DNA of 64,000 bases, from assembly GCA_000174895.1 (NCBI GenBank), contig ACOK01000116.1, forward strand, positions 1-64,000, written 5' to 3'. Numbering within the stretch: the stretch's first letter is position 1; every line of letters begins with the position of its first letter. The DNA comes from Ruminococcus flavefaciens FD-1 (GTDB lineage: Bacteria > Bacillota > Clostridia > Oscillospirales > Ruminococcaceae). The translations under genes and the position numbers were made by a program. The notes under the pieces are model-generated. The model saw only the letters and a program-made list of their open reading frames with translations. It did not search any database and was not told the origin of the DNA. Positions 53,759 through 62,345 of the stretch are shown here, piece after piece.

Positions 53759-54211
53759 ATGGCAGTCATTTACAGGAAACTGACTTCAGCAGACCTTGAT
53801 ACATTCATAGAAATGCGTATAACCCAGCTTCGTGAGGAAGGCGCAAAGGAGGATACCGACCTCCGCCCCGCACTGAAAGATTACTACACACGCCATATGG
53901 CAGACGGTACTTTTTTCTCATGGCTTGCGGAAGATAATGATAAGATCATTGGTACAAGTGGTATGTCAATCGTTGAAAAGCCGCCGTATTTCGGCTGTCC
54001 CAGCGGTAAGATCGGGCTCCTTTCAAGTATGTTCACTGATAAAGCTTACCGCCGGCAGGGCATCGCAAAAGAGCTGCTTTCAAGAGTGGTAGATGAAGCA
54101 AGAGAAACAGGGTGCGGAACTGTACAGATCACAGCTTCGGATATGGGAGTTTTGCTCTACACTGATTTTGGATTTACAAAGAATAATAATTTCATGCAGT
54201 ACAAATTATAA
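53759..54211 (+). CDS. GNAT-family N-acetyltransferase
   Basis: 150 residues from the ATG at 53759 (GAGGAGG upstream); the longer frame to 53576 runs through the promoter and is rejected. GNAT fold with the acetyl-CoA loop 'AYRRQGIAKELLSRVVDEA' (about 102-120) and 'GVLLYTDFGF' near the C-terminus. Substrate unknown. Single-gene unit with its own promoter and terminator. Confidence 0.88.
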   Translation: MAVIYRKLTSADLDTFIEMRITQLREEGAKEDTDLRPALKDYYTRHMADGTFFSWLAEDNDKIIGTSGMSIVEKPPYFGCPSGKIGLLSSMFTDKAYRRQGIAKELLSRVVDEARETGCGTVQITASDMGVLLYTDFGFTKNNNFMQYKL

Positions 54212-54256
54212 TCCCCCCGTAAACCTCGGTACTCATATAGAGGGGTCCGGGATACA

Positions 54257-54294
54257 AAAAGGCTGCGTAACCGTCAAGGTTACGCAGCCTTTTC
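54257..54294 (+). terminator. terminator of the GNAT gene
   Basis: Perfect 15-bp stem AAAAGGCTGCGTAAC / GTTACGCAGCCTTTT with a 7-nt loop and T-rich tail. Confidence 0.85.
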
Positions 54295-54330
54295 TTCAAA
54301 TCATAAAAATACTTCACGATTCCCCATCAT

Positions 54331-54735
54331 AACCACGGTACTCTTACAGAAGTTTTTACACGAGTCTATTGAGGGAAACCCTTTTGAAAAAGGGTTCCTC
54401 TGACGGAGGCGGTCCCCTCTGTCAGCTGCGCTGACACCTCCCCACACTGTGGGGAGCGCTGCCCTCAAACTCCCTTCCTAAAACTTTCAGTATTAATTTT
54501 GCCCCCATATAGGGCGCACACCAGATAAGTTTGAATTTATCATTTTTTCAGGTGCGCCCTATATGGGGGCAAAATTCTATTAAAAGTCTTTGGAAAGGGG
54601 TTCGGGGATGACTCCCCGTGGGACGGGGAGATGTCCGAAGGACAGAGGGGACAGGTCCCAGTTAGGGAAACCTTTCCTCAGAAAGGTTTTCCCCGATAAA
54701 TGCGTATAAAGTTTCTATATGAGCACCGAGGTTAT
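54331..54735. repeat. R3 copy C: long palindromic element with two nested R4 insertions
   Basis: About 405 bp. The standard R3 palindrome with central stem ATATAGGGCGCACC / GGTGCGCCCTATAT and the copy-D loop type. R4-type hairpins interrupt both arms at matching places: about 54397-54470 in the left arm and about 54607-54664 in the right arm. The outer ends read CGGTACTCTTACAGAAG and CTATATGAGCACCGAGG. Confidence 0.88.
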
Positions 54736-54752
54736 GAGAGTCCGCTTTTGTA

Positions 54753-54962
54753 TTATAACCGGGAGTAATAACTGACGAATTCGTTGATGGATTCAGCTTT
54801 GGGCATAGGTGCTGACTGCCAGACAAGTTCGCCGTTACATTCAAGGCTGAGAAAATAGCCGTCGCACTGCTCCCAGCCATATAAAAGGTAGTCTCTGCCT
54901 TTATGTGAAAATTTCAGTTCATTATCCGTTATCATGGCGTTCCTGATCTCATTACTGCTCAT
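54753..54962 (-). CDS. small hypothetical protein downstream of gshA-like gene
   Basis: 69 residues, no signal or membrane helix; 'GRDYLLYGWEQCDGYFLSLE' suggests a small beta-sheet fold. It starts eight bases after the gshA-like stop with a GAGGTG site, so it is co-transcribed. No family recognised. Confidence 0.65.
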   Translation of the reverse strand: MSSNEIRNAMITDNELKFSHKGRDYLLYGWEQCDGYFLSLECNGELVWQSAPMPKAESINEFVSYYSRL

Positions 54963-54970
54963 AATTCACC

Positions 54971-56353
54971 TCATATTGCGGCATACTGCCTGATATAGCT
55001 ATCTATCGGTATGCCGTTCTTTATGCCGTCAACCATGGTTCTTGCCGGATTTGTATGTCTGCGCACCCTCTCATAAAGCGGAGCAAGCAGTTTCTCCTCG
55101 CCGAGGCCACGCTGAACAAGTCCTTCCGAAGATAGGTCAAGTATGCGGATAAGCTGTCGCTCAACAGCTTTTTCATCGATATACTCCGGGAGTTTCTGCT
55201 TGGACAGCAGCTTCTGGAGCTCCGATGCGTTGAAGCCGTGGGAGTAGATGACCTCATCGTTTTCAATTATCTCTTTCAGCTCATACAGCTTTTCTTTCAG
55301 TCCTGCGTGGAATGCCGCAACTGTCAGAGCTTCCGAAAGCGGCTGACAGCAGGAACTTCTGTATTCGATAGTGCCTCTGAACGTAAGGTCCTCGAATTTG
55401 AAGGTGCGGAGATATTCAAGGTCGCCTGTTTCCGGAGCAAATTCAATATTACGGTATTCCGCTCCGTCAAAGAATTCACCCTCAACGGAATCACGGGAGA
55501 AATATTCATCAAGCGTCAGCGGAGTGAAGTTCACATATTTTCCGTCACGCATAGTGCAGTAGATAGACTGAGTGCCGATGTAATCGATAAGCTCATCGGT
55601 ATTCGTCAGCGCCTTTCCGAACATTCCTATATTATGGGGATTATAGCCCTGCATACTGTGTTCCCAAAGCATATTCCTCACGCATAGAAAGTCAGGATAA
55701 TCGGGCAGATACGAGTTGGCAAAAAGTATGGATTTGTATGGCTCCAGCAATCCGAAAACGTTGATAACATCGGTAAGCTGGTCATAATCCACATCAAGCT
55801 GTACCTGTGAAGCACTGGTGAAAGTACCGAAATCAGGGCGCTTATGGAAGCGGATATCTACCTCATCGGTATGCTTCGGATAAGAATGAAGATGGTGGTA
55901 AAGCATACGGTAGCGCTCATTCTGGATAGGCAGATTATGGTTTATATCCGCATTGGGATTTACTCCCATACCTGTAAGAGTGTAGCCCTGCTTTGCAAAT
56001 TCAGAATTAAGGAAGCGGACGTATTTCTCAAATCTTTCCTTTATCTCGAACAGCCCGACAGCTTTGCCGAATGAAAGCTCAAGGTTTGAATAACAGCAGT
56101 CGAAAGAGAGAATATCACCTGTCAGTTTGTCCTTGGCGGATGTAATATTTCCGTCAGCGTCCCTGCCTGACACAATGAAGCCGAAGTGCCTGATAAAGCT
56201 TTCGGCTGTTTTAATTGAAACAGTCTCGTCAACAGGCTGTCCGCTGAGATTTACAACGGGCATTTCTATCTCCAGTCCGATATAGTCGGGACGTTCTTTT
56301 TTTGTCGGTGCAATATATTTGTCGTAAATAGCTTGTCTTATTTCATCTTTCAT
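54971..56353 (-). CDS. glutamate-cysteine ligase-like protein (GCS2 type)
   Basis: 460 residues from the ATG at 56353; an upstream GTG is possible. Features of the plant/proteobacterial-type glutamate-cysteine ligase fold: 'IGLEIEMPVVNL', 'GMGVNPNADINHN', 'TSASQVQLDVDY' and 'TIEYRSSCCQPLSE'. It would join Glu and Cys, the first step to glutathione or a related thiol. No glutathione synthetase is in the window. Alternatively it could ligate another amine. The promoter is a perfect consensus on the minus strand. Confidence 0.75.
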   Translation of the reverse strand: MKDEIRQAIYDKYIAPTKKERPDYIGLEIEMPVVNLSGQPVDETVSIKTAESFIRHFGFIVSGRDADGNITSAKDKLTGDILSFDCCYSNLELSFGKAVGLFEIKERFEKYVRFLNSEFAKQGYTLTGMGVNPNADINHNLPIQNERYRMLYHHLHSYPKHTDEVDIRFHKRPDFGTFTSASQVQLDVDYDQLTDVINVFGLLEPYKSILFANSYLPDYPDFLCVRNMLWEHSMQGYNPHNIGMFGKALTNTDELIDYIGTQSIYCTMRDGKYVNFTPLTLDEYFSRDSVEGEFFDGAEYRNIEFAPETGDLEYLRTFKFEDLTFRGTIEYRSSCCQPLSEALTVAAFHAGLKEKLYELKEIIENDEVIYSHGFNASELQKLLSKQKLPEYIDEKAVERQLIRILDLSSEGLVQRGLGEEKLLAPLYERVRRHTNPARTMVDGIKNGIPIDSYIRQYAAI

Positions 56354-56391
56354 ATATCTCACCTCTGTGATGATTTGTATTGTATGAGAAT

Positions 56392-56420
56392 ATTATAGCT
56401 TCATAATCCTACTTTGTCAA
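56392..56420 (-). promoter_or_regulatory. promoter of the gshA-like gene
   Basis: TTGACA (56420-56415), 17-bp spacer, TATAAT (56397-56392) on the minus strand. Confidence 0.8.
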
Positions 56421-56442
56421 TAAGTTTTGTAAGAATGAGATA

Positions 56443-56499
56443 TTGACATATTCTTTAGCTTGTTATATAATCATAGTATAACTATAAAAATACTATGAT
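56443..56499 (+). promoter_or_regulatory. promoter and operator-like palindrome of tcdA
   Basis: TTGACA (56443-56448), 17-bp spacer, TATAAT (56466-56471). A perfect 9-bp inverted repeat ATCATAGTA / TACTATGAT (56470-56478 and 56491-56499) starts at the -10 box and covers the expected start site, as for a repressor operator. No regulator gene for it is adjacent. Confidence 0.75.
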
Positions 56500-56514
56500 A
56501 ATAAGGTGAGCGAT

Positions 56515-57270
56515 ATGTTGAATCAGTTTTCAAGAACACAGCTTCTGATAGGCAGAGAGGGTATGAGCAAGCTTGCAGAGGCAAGGGTGGCAGTATTCGG
56601 TATCGGCGGCGTAGGCGGCTATGTCTGCGAAGCACTTGTGAGAAGCGGAGTGTATAAATTCGACCTTATTGACGATGATAAGGTCTGTCTTACAAATCTC
56701 AACCGACAGATAATTGCCACAAGAAAAACAGTGGGAAAGTACAAAGCAGAAGTAATGGCTGAACGGATGAGGGAAATAAATCCCGATGCTGATATCCGTA
56801 TACATAAGTGTTTCTTTCTGCCCGAAAACGAGGATGAATTTCCTTTTGATGAGTATGATTATATAGTAGATGCAGTCGATACTGTTACGGCTAAACTTGC
56901 CCTTGTCATGAAGGCACAGGAGCTTCATATCCCCATAATCAGCAGTATGGGCGCAGGCAATAAGCTCGATCCTGCGGCATTCAGAGTGGCGGATATATAT
57001 GATACGAAAATGTGTCCCCTTGCAAAGGTAATGCGTATCGAGTGCCGCAAGCGCAAAATAAGAAAGCTTAAAGTTGTATACTCCGAGGAAAAGCCTACAC
57101 GTCCTATCGAGGATATGTCAATCTCCTGCCGCACACATTGCATCTGTCCTCCCGGAGCACAGCATAAGTGCACAGAGCGCCGTGATATTCCGGGAAGTAC
57201 AGCGTTTGTGCCGTCAGTTGCCGGACTTATAATAGCAGGAGAAGTCGTAAAGGATATATGCAAGGCATAG
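56515..57270 (+). CDS. tcdA: tRNA threonylcarbamoyladenosine dehydratase
   Basis: 251 residues from the ATG at 56515 (AAGGTGAG upstream); the GTG at 56506 is an alternative. E1-like fold with 'FGIGGVGGYVCEALVRSG' and 'DDDKVCLTNLNRQ', and the TcdA-type tail with Cys-rich 'RTHCICPPGAQHKCTERRDI' and 'GSTAFVPSVAGL'. It cyclises t6A37 to ct6A in tRNAs reading ANN codons. Divergent from the gshA-like gene with about 160 bases between. Confidence 0.9.
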   Translation: MLNQFSRTQLLIGREGMSKLAEARVAVFGIGGVGGYVCEALVRSGVYKFDLIDDDKVCLTNLNRQIIATRKTVGKYKAEVMAERMREINPDADIRIHKCFFLPENEDEFPFDEYDYIVDAVDTVTAKLALVMKAQELHIPIISSMGAGNKLDPAAFRVADIYDTKMCPLAKVMRIECRKRKIRKLKVVYSEEKPTRPIEDMSISCRTHCICPPGAQHKCTERRDIPGSTAFVPSVAGLIIAGEVVKDICKA

Positions 57271-57311
57271 TATATAGGCAACACCTATAATCGGCAATGG
57301 ATTTTTTGCAT

Positions 57312-57340
57312 TGGACAATCCCGCATCCCCGTGGTATAAT
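57312..57340 (+). promoter_or_regulatory. promoter of the 33-residue ORF
   Basis: TGGACA (57312-57317), 17-bp spacer, TATAAT (57335-57340), 31 bases before the small ORF. Confidence 0.65.
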
Positions 57341-57371
57341 AAAGCCATACCAAACGAAAGGAGCGGTAGGA

Positions 57372-57473
57372 ATGAAAAACAGAATATTCTATATGCTTGG
57401 TATGCTCCGCTCTATCGTGAGAGGAACAGACCGAATGTGCAGCAAAGGACGATGTAATCAGAAATTTAGCTGA
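57372..57473 (+). CDS. 33-residue peptide ORF ahead of lysR
   Basis: The sequence MKNRIFYMLGMLRSIVRGTD and then RMCSKGRCNQKFS follows an AAAGGAG site and a good promoter. The peptide has an amphipathic, basic N-terminal half and a CxxxxxC pair near the end. It lies between tcdA and a terminator that precedes the lysR-type gene, so it may be a real small protein or a leader peptide. No family recognised. Confidence 0.5.
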   Translation: MKNRIFYMLGMLRSIVRGTDRMCSKGRCNQKFS

Positions 57474-57517
57474 ACATTTAATGTATACCTCCTTAATAAT
57501 ACATTAATGAACGACAA

Positions 57518-57552
57518 AACAGCTTCTTCTCAAATGAAGGGGCTGTTTTTTT
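57518..57552 (+). terminator. terminator between the 33-residue ORF and lysR
   Basis: About 12-bp stem (AACAGCTTCTTC / GAAGGGGCTGTT, two G-U pairs) with a 6-nt loop and a run of seven T residues. It lies 12 bases upstream of the LysR start, so it both ends the small transcript and could attenuate lysR. Confidence 0.75.
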
Positions 57553-57564
57553 ACGAGGTGTTTT

Positions 57565-58485
57565 ATGACTTTACAACAGATAAACTATCTTATCACAATA
57601 TCAGAATCACGTTCAATGAACAAGGCGGCGGAAAAGCTTTTCATTGCGCAGCCTACGCTGACCGGCGCTGTCAGGGACGTAGAGAAGGAACTGGGCATAC
57701 AGATCTTTCACCGCACTCACAAAGGCGTTACGACTACCGTTGAGGGTGAAGCATTCCTTGAAAAAATAAAGCGGGTGTATCAGCAATACGAAGAAGTCAT
57801 GAAAGAATACGGCGAGGAAATGAAGTTCCGCAGACGTTTTGCGGTCTCCATGCAGCACTACTCCTTTGCGGTCAAGGCATTCATCGAAATGGCAAAGCAT
57901 TACGACTCAAATCAATTTGATCTCGCACTGAGAGAGACTGCCACCGCAAACGTGATAAAGGACGTAAGCTCGCTGAAAAGTGAGATAGGGATAATCTATA
58001 CCTGTGAGGCGAATCAGCGAGTGATAAACAGGCTTCTCCGTGAGAATGAACTGGATTTCACATCGCTTATCGAATGTCCTGCCAGTGTGTATCTTTCACG
58101 TTCTCATCCTCTTGCACATGAAAAGGAGCTGTCCTTTGAACAGCTTGAGCCTTATCCATGTCTTTCTTTTGAGCAGGAGAATGAAACTGAGATATACTTT
58201 GCTGAGGAGATACTCATTGAACACGCCTATCAGAAGACCGTCAAGGCTACCGACCGTGCAACGATGATGAATCTCATGGCAGGGCTTAACGGATACACGC
58301 TGTGTTCCAGCATCTATTCCGAGAAACTCAGCGGAGACCAGTTCCTTGTGATACCTTTCAAGGACGCTGACAATATCCAGAGCACTATGACCATCGGCTA
58401 TATCACCAAGAAAAACAATATCCTCAGCAGTATGGGAAGACAGTTCATAGACGAAGTAAAACGTGAACTTAAGGCAAAATCCTGA
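57565..58485 (+). CDS. LysR-family transcriptional regulator
   Basis: 306 residues. N-terminal winged helix-turn-helix (about 1-60: 'INYLITISESRSMNKAAEKL', 'TLTGAVRDVEKELGIQIFHR') and a periplasmic-binding-like effector domain (about 90-300). Length and layout are standard. No divergent gene is present to hint at a target; the preceding small ORF and terminator may be part of its control. The start has a GAGGTG site directly after the terminator. Confidence 0.9.
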   Translation: MTLQQINYLITISESRSMNKAAEKLFIAQPTLTGAVRDVEKELGIQIFHRTHKGVTTTVEGEAFLEKIKRVYQQYEEVMKEYGEEMKFRRRFAVSMQHYSFAVKAFIEMAKHYDSNQFDLALRETATANVIKDVSSLKSEIGIIYTCEANQRVINRLLRENELDFTSLIECPASVYLSRSHPLAHEKELSFEQLEPYPCLSFEQENETEIYFAEEILIEHAYQKTVKATDRATMMNLMAGLNGYTLCSSIYSEKLSGDQFLVIPFKDADNIQSTMTIGYITKKNNILSSMGRQFIDEVKRELKAKS

Positions 58486-58499
58486 AAGCGTAACCTCGG

Positions 58500-58778
58500 T
58501 ACTTATATAGAAGCTTTATACGCATTTATCGGGGGAAAACCTTTCTGAGGAAAGGTTCTTCCCCCGTACCCCCTTTCCAAAGACTTTTAATAGAATTTTG
58601 CCCCCATATAGGGCGCACCTGCAAGAAATAATAAATTCTTACTTATCTGGTGTGCGCCCTATATGGGGGCAAAATTAATACTGAAAGTTTTAGGAAGGGA
58701 GTTTGAGGGAGAACCCTTTTTCAAAAGGGTTTCCCTCAATAGACACGTGTAAAAACTTCTGTAAGAGTATCGCAGTTA
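58500..58778. repeat. R3 copy D: long palindromic element
   Basis: About 279 bp, complete, opposite orientation to copies A and C. Central stem ATATAGGGCGCACC / GGTGTGCGCCCTATAT and a loop that is the reverse complement of copy C. Fills the space between lysR and a convergent membrane-protein gene, whose stop it touches. Confidence 0.9.
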
Positions 58779-59300
58779 CGATACATCCTTTCTTATATCA
58801 TGAATATACACGCCGATGGAGTGGTGTTCGTAGTCGAGGTCATACACGCCCGAGACGGGTGCTTTTTCACGTTTTAGAAGTCCGTCCGAGGGATGCATTA
58901 TCCAGCCGTTATAAGCTATAGTATGTTTTTGCGTATCGATGTCGAAGTCCATATCAAAAGCGATACAGTCCTTATCTTCGGGCTTTTCCACATAGAAACG
59001 CAGTTCCGTGCCGTTACACTGAGCGATCCAGTTATACGTGCCGCTCCCGTTTCCTTTCAGCTTCATGGTATTGCCCGACACGTTCATTTCCTGTTCATCC
59101 GAAACGTTGAGAAAACAGCTGATATCGCAGTCGCTGAGCGGAACTTCCTTTCCGTCCACGGTGATATCAACGGCAGCTTTTATCCTGTTGCCATGGTAGA
59201 ACGTCTGATAGAAAGCCTCCGGAAAAAAGAGGAATATAGCTCCCTCGAAAAGTCCGATGACAATTGCGAAGGCGCAGATAAACTGTGAAACACGTTTCAT
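58776..59300 (-). CDS. membrane-anchored hypothetical protein
   Basis: About 174 residues from the ATG at 59300. One N-terminal membrane helix or uncleaved signal (about 5-27), then an extracellular beta-rich domain ('VDITVDGKEVPLSDCDISCF', 'GSGTYNWIAQCNG') with several Cys. No family recognised. It begins eight bases after the prfB stop and is probably translated from the same mRNA. An alternative GTG start overlaps the prfB stop. Confidence 0.65.
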   Translation of the reverse strand: MKRVSQFICAFAIVIGLFEGAIFLFFPEAFYQTFYHGNRIKAAVDITVDGKEVPLSDCDISCFLNVSDEQEMNVSGNTMKLKGNGSGTYNWIAQCNGTELRFYVEKPEDKDCIAFDMDFDIDTQKHTIAYNGWIMHPSDGLLKREKAPVSGVYDLDYEHHSIGVYIHDIRKDVS

Positions 59301-59308
59301 GCCGTGGA

Positions 59309-60427
59309 TCACTTATCGAGAGTACCGTGAGAGAGCGACTTCAGGTAAGCGTTGATGAAGCCGTCGATATCGCCGTCCATAACGGCCTGGATGTTACCGT
59401 TTTCAAAGCCTGTACGTGTATCCTTGACGAGAGTGTAAGGCATGAAGACGTATGAGCGGATCTGTGAACCCCAGGCGATCTGGTTTTGAACGCCCTTGAT
59501 ATCCTCGATCTTTTCGAGGTGCTCTCTCTCCTTGATCTCAATGAGCTTTGAACGGAGCATCTTCATAGCATAGTCCTTGTTCTGGTACTGGCTTCGCTGT
59601 GTCTGGCATGATACAACGATACCTGTAGGCTTATGGATAAGACGTACAGCAGAGCTGGTCTTGTTTACCTTCTGTCCGCCTGCGCCGCTTGAACGGTAAA
59701 CTTCCATTTCGATATCTTCCGGACGGATATCAACTTCGATGGAGTCGTCAAGTTCGGGCATAACTTCGAGAGCGGCGAATGAAGTGTGACGGCGTCCCTG
59801 AGCGTCGAAAGGAGACACACGGACAAGTCTGTGAACGCCTGATTCCGATTTCATATAGCCGTAAGCATTTTCGCCTTCGATGAGGATAGAAGCGGACTTC
59901 ATACCTGCTTCATCGCCGTCGAGGTAGTCGAGGAGCTCGACCTTGAATTCATGGCGCTCAGCCCAGCGGTTGTACATACGGTAGAGCATTTCAGCCCAGT
60001 CCTGAGCCTCAGTACCGCCTGCACCTGCATGGAAAGTGAGGATAGCGTTAGCGCCGTCGTATTCGCCTGTAAGGAGAGTTGAGAGCTTCTCGTCTTCCAG
60101 TTTTGACTTGAAAGATTCAGCCTCAGCCTTGATCTCCTCGATATCGCTTTCGTCCTCAGCTTCAATGGAGAGTTCGATTAGGGTGATAAGATCTTCAAGG
60201 CTGTCGTTGAGCTTATTGAATTTCTCGATCTTTCTTTCGAGTGACTTCTGCTCCTTCAGAACTTTCTGGGAGTTTTCAAGGTCATCCCAGAAGCCTTCCT
60301 TAGCGGTCTCATCGCCGAGTTCGGCAACTCTTTTCTTAGCATTTTCTATATTCAGAACGTCGGCAAGCTCTTCCATTTCTTTACGGTAGCCTGTCATTTC
60401 GACTCTGAGTTCATCCAGTAAAATCAT
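59309..60427 (-). CDS. prfB: peptide chain release factor 2
   Basis: 372 residues from the ATG at 60427 (GAAAGGA upstream). The SPF anticodon-like motif ('RVSPFDAQGRRHTSFA') identifies RF2, and the GGQ loop ('RSSGAGGQKVNKTSSAVRL') is intact. The N-terminal coding region is continuous, so the programmed +1 frameshift near codon 25 that controls many prfB genes is absent. It terminates translation at UAA and UGA. Confidence 0.96.
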   Translation of the reverse strand: MILLDELRVEMTGYRKEMEELADVLNIENAKKRVAELGDETAKEGFWDDLENSQKVLKEQKSLERKIEKFNKLNDSLEDLITLIELSIEAEDESDIEEIKAEAESFKSKLEDEKLSTLLTGEYDGANAILTFHAGAGGTEAQDWAEMLYRMYNRWAERHEFKVELLDYLDGDEAGMKSASILIEGENAYGYMKSESGVHRLVRVSPFDAQGRRHTSFAALEVMPELDDSIEVDIRPEDIEMEVYRSSGAGGQKVNKTSSAVRLIHKPTGIVVSCQTQRSQYQNKDYAMKMLRSKLIEIKEREHLEKIEDIKGVQNQIAWGSQIRSYVFMPYTLVKDTRTGFENGNIQAVMDGDIDGFINAYLKSLSHGTLDK

Positions 60428-60436
60428 ATGATCCAA

Positions 60437-60735
60437 TCCTTTCGCACATAGATATACTCATTATACCATGTTTTCCCGAACTTTGCAAGTACCACGAAAA
60501 GAAAAAATGATAAGAATTGAGAATGAATTGTAGGGGGTCACATTGTGCGCCCTCATGTTATGAATGATCCGAAATACAATATTGCGGCTGAGCAAAACTT
60601 GTGGAACGCCAAGGGTGGCGTTCCCTGCGAAAGCTGACTATTCATGCAACATTCTTTATTATGATGAGGAACGCCAGAGGCGGCCCCTACAGCGATAACA
60701 AATAAAAAGGACGCACACTGTGCGCCCCTGTGATA
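60437..60735. repeat. intergenic region with GC-rich repeat modules and a terminator
   Basis: Contains hairpin words of another dispersed type (GGAACGCCAAGGGTGGCGTTCC at about 60602-60625 and a related GGAACGCCAGAGGCGGCCCC at 60674-60695) and, at about 60704-60727, GGACGCACA / TGTGCGCCCC, which on the minus strand is followed by TTTTTATTTG and fits a terminator for the coiled-coil gene. Confidence 0.5.
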
Positions 60736-61260
60736 TTACTTATTGTTGTTTCCGTTATTGCCGTTGTTAGTGTTAGCAGGCTTTGAGGAAGACGGAACAG
60801 GCAGACCGCCCTGAAGAGTTGTGCTGAGCTTGCCCTTTACCACCTTGATGCTCTGGAGGTTGCGTGAGTAGTAATTCTCGGTGTCGTTGAGCATTTTTGC
60901 TACTGCAACTGCGGCATTCTGCTGGAGGTTCTTGGAAGCTGTCTGAGCCTTGGTAAGCATATCAAGAGCCTTCTTCCTTGCCTCGGTAACGATAGCCTCA
61001 CGGGAAACTATCTGAGCAGCTCTTTCCTCAGCCTGACGGATGATGGATTCACCGTTGAGCTTGGCTTCGTTGAGGATGCGCTGACAGTCGAATTCTATCT
61101 TCTTAGCCTCTTTCAGTTCCTGGGGCATATTGAGACGGACATCGTTGATGAGCTCTCTCATACGCTCGCCGTCGATAACTTTTTTATGGTTAACAAAGGG
61201 GACGGACTGGGCTTTATCGAGAAGTTCGTCCATTTCTTCCAGAATTTCGTCAATACTCAT
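60736..61260 (-). CDS. coiled-coil protein (ATP-synthase subunit B/E-like)
   Basis: 174 residues, almost wholly helical with heptad-like patterns at about 45-135 ('EAKKIEFDCQRILNEAKLNG', 'QAEERAAQIVSREAIVTEAR') and an Asn/Gly/Pro-rich disordered tail. Proteins of this kind are often annotated as V-type ATPase subunit H/E-like because of the coil, but their position beside coaD in Clostridia suggests a DivIVA- or scaffold-like role. No ATPase operon is here. Follows coaD by six bases. Confidence 0.7.
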   Translation of the reverse strand: MSIDEILEEMDELLDKAQSVPFVNHKKVIDGERMRELINDVRLNMPQELKEAKKIEFDCQRILNEAKLNGESIIRQAEERAAQIVSREAIVTEARKKALDMLTKAQTASKNLQQNAAVAVAKMLNDTENYYSRNLQSIKVVKGKLSTTLQGGLPVPSSSKPANTNNGNNGNNNK

Positions 61261-61266
61261 TTTTAT

Positions 61267-61758
61267 TTACCTCTCTTTAATAAGTCTTTGTTTGATATCC
61301 TCAAGAATGGATTCGGGAACGAAATGACTTATGTCCCCTCCGAAATATGCTATTTGCTTGACTACGCTGGAGCTGAGGTACATATTCTCAGCGGCAGTTG
61401 TAAGAAAGACGGTCTCTGCGCCTGAATACAGCTTCTTATTGGCCAGCGCCATCTGGAATTCATATTCAAAGTCGCTTACGGCACGGAGGCCTTTTACTAT
61501 TGCTATAGCTCCTACGCTTTCAACATAATCAGCAAGGAGACCGTCAAGGATGTCGATAACAACGTTGTCAAGGTCTTTAGTCACCTGCTGTATCATAAGC
61601 ATACGCTCAGTAGCAGTGAAGCTTGGCTGAGCCTTGCCGGCGTTTCTTGAGATAAGGACGATCACCTTATCGAAGAGCTTGGAGGCTCTTGTGATTATAT
61701 CAAGATGTCCGAGTGTAACGGGATCGAAACTGCCCGGGCAGACTGCGATTCTTCTCAT
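61267..61758 (-). CDS. coaD: phosphopantetheine adenylyltransferase
   Basis: 163 residues with the nucleotidyltransferase signature 'CPGSFDPVTLGHLDII' (HxGH-like) at the start and 'ISSS'-type end ('YLSSSVVKQIAYFGGDISHF'). It makes dephospho-CoA from 4'-phosphopantetheine and ATP. Its start overlaps the rsmD stop as ATGA. Confidence 0.95.
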   Translation of the reverse strand: MRRIAVCPGSFDPVTLGHLDIITRASKLFDKVIVLISRNAGKAQPSFTATERMLMIQQVTKDLDNVVIDILDGLLADYVESVGAIAIVKGLRAVSDFEYEFQMALANKKLYSGAETVFLTTAAENMYLSSSVVKQIAYFGGDISHFVPESILEDIKQRLIKER

Positions 61759-62315
61759 TCTTCAGCCACCTCCTCAGGGTCTGGCTTTACGAAGATAGTA
61801 ACGTTTATTTTACCGTAGTGGTAAGTTTTGCGGAGTTCGAGGCCGTCGGGAGCGGTTGGCTCTTCGGCTTCTGCTTCGTACTCACAGATGATGCATCCGC
61901 CGTCTTTGAGCTTTTTAGCGGCAAAGGGGAGGATGTTTACTATATGGCTGTGGCGGTAAGGCGGATCGAGGATGATTATATCAAAGTGCTGGGAAGTGAG
62001 CTTGATATAGTCGTAGCTGTCACGGCTTATGACTTCGCTGTAGCGTTCAAAGCCTGTATTTCTCAGATTCTCATGAACGCATCTGAGGGCTCTGTTGGAG
62101 CTGTCAATGAATACGGCGTGTTTAGCGCCACGGCTTATAGCTTCGATACCCATTTGTCCGCTTCCTGCGAAAAGGTCGAGGACATCAGCGCCTTCGATCT
62201 GAAACTGGATAGCGGAGAAAATAGCCTCCTTGACTTTGTCGGTGGTAGGTCTTACGTCCATTCCTTCAGGAGCGACCAGACGCCTTCCTCTTGCAATACC
62301 TGTAATAACTCTCAT
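61755..62315 (-). CDS. rsmD: 16S rRNA (guanine966-N2)-methyltransferase
   Basis: 186 residues from the ATG at 62315 (the ORF extends to 62345 but lacks similarity). RsmD features: 'MRVITGIARGRRLVAPEGMD', SAM loop 'VLDLFAGSGQMGIEAISRGA', and the catalytic DPPY ('ILDPPYRHSH'). The rsmD-coaD order is common in Firmicutes. Coupled to coaD. Confidence 0.94.
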   Translation of the reverse strand: MRVITGIARGRRLVAPEGMDVRPTTDKVKEAIFSAIQFQIEGADVLDLFAGSGQMGIEAISRGAKHAVFIDSSNRALRCVHENLRNTGFERYSEVISRDSYDYIKLTSQHFDIIILDPPYRHSHIVNILPFAAKKLKDGGCIICEYEAEAEEPTAPDGLELRKTYHYGKINVTIFVKPDPEEVAEE

Positions 62316-62345
62316 GTTAGAAATAGCTCCGTAGCCGCACATCAC

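Noticed and set aside
57284..57310. Possible third R1 copy (TAGGCAACACC)
   Set aside because: Only about 11 bases match the R1 end and no second arm follows; too short to call.
59309..60427. Programmed frameshift in prfB
   Set aside because: The N-terminal frame is continuous and no in-frame UGA with a slippery CUU was found near codon 25.
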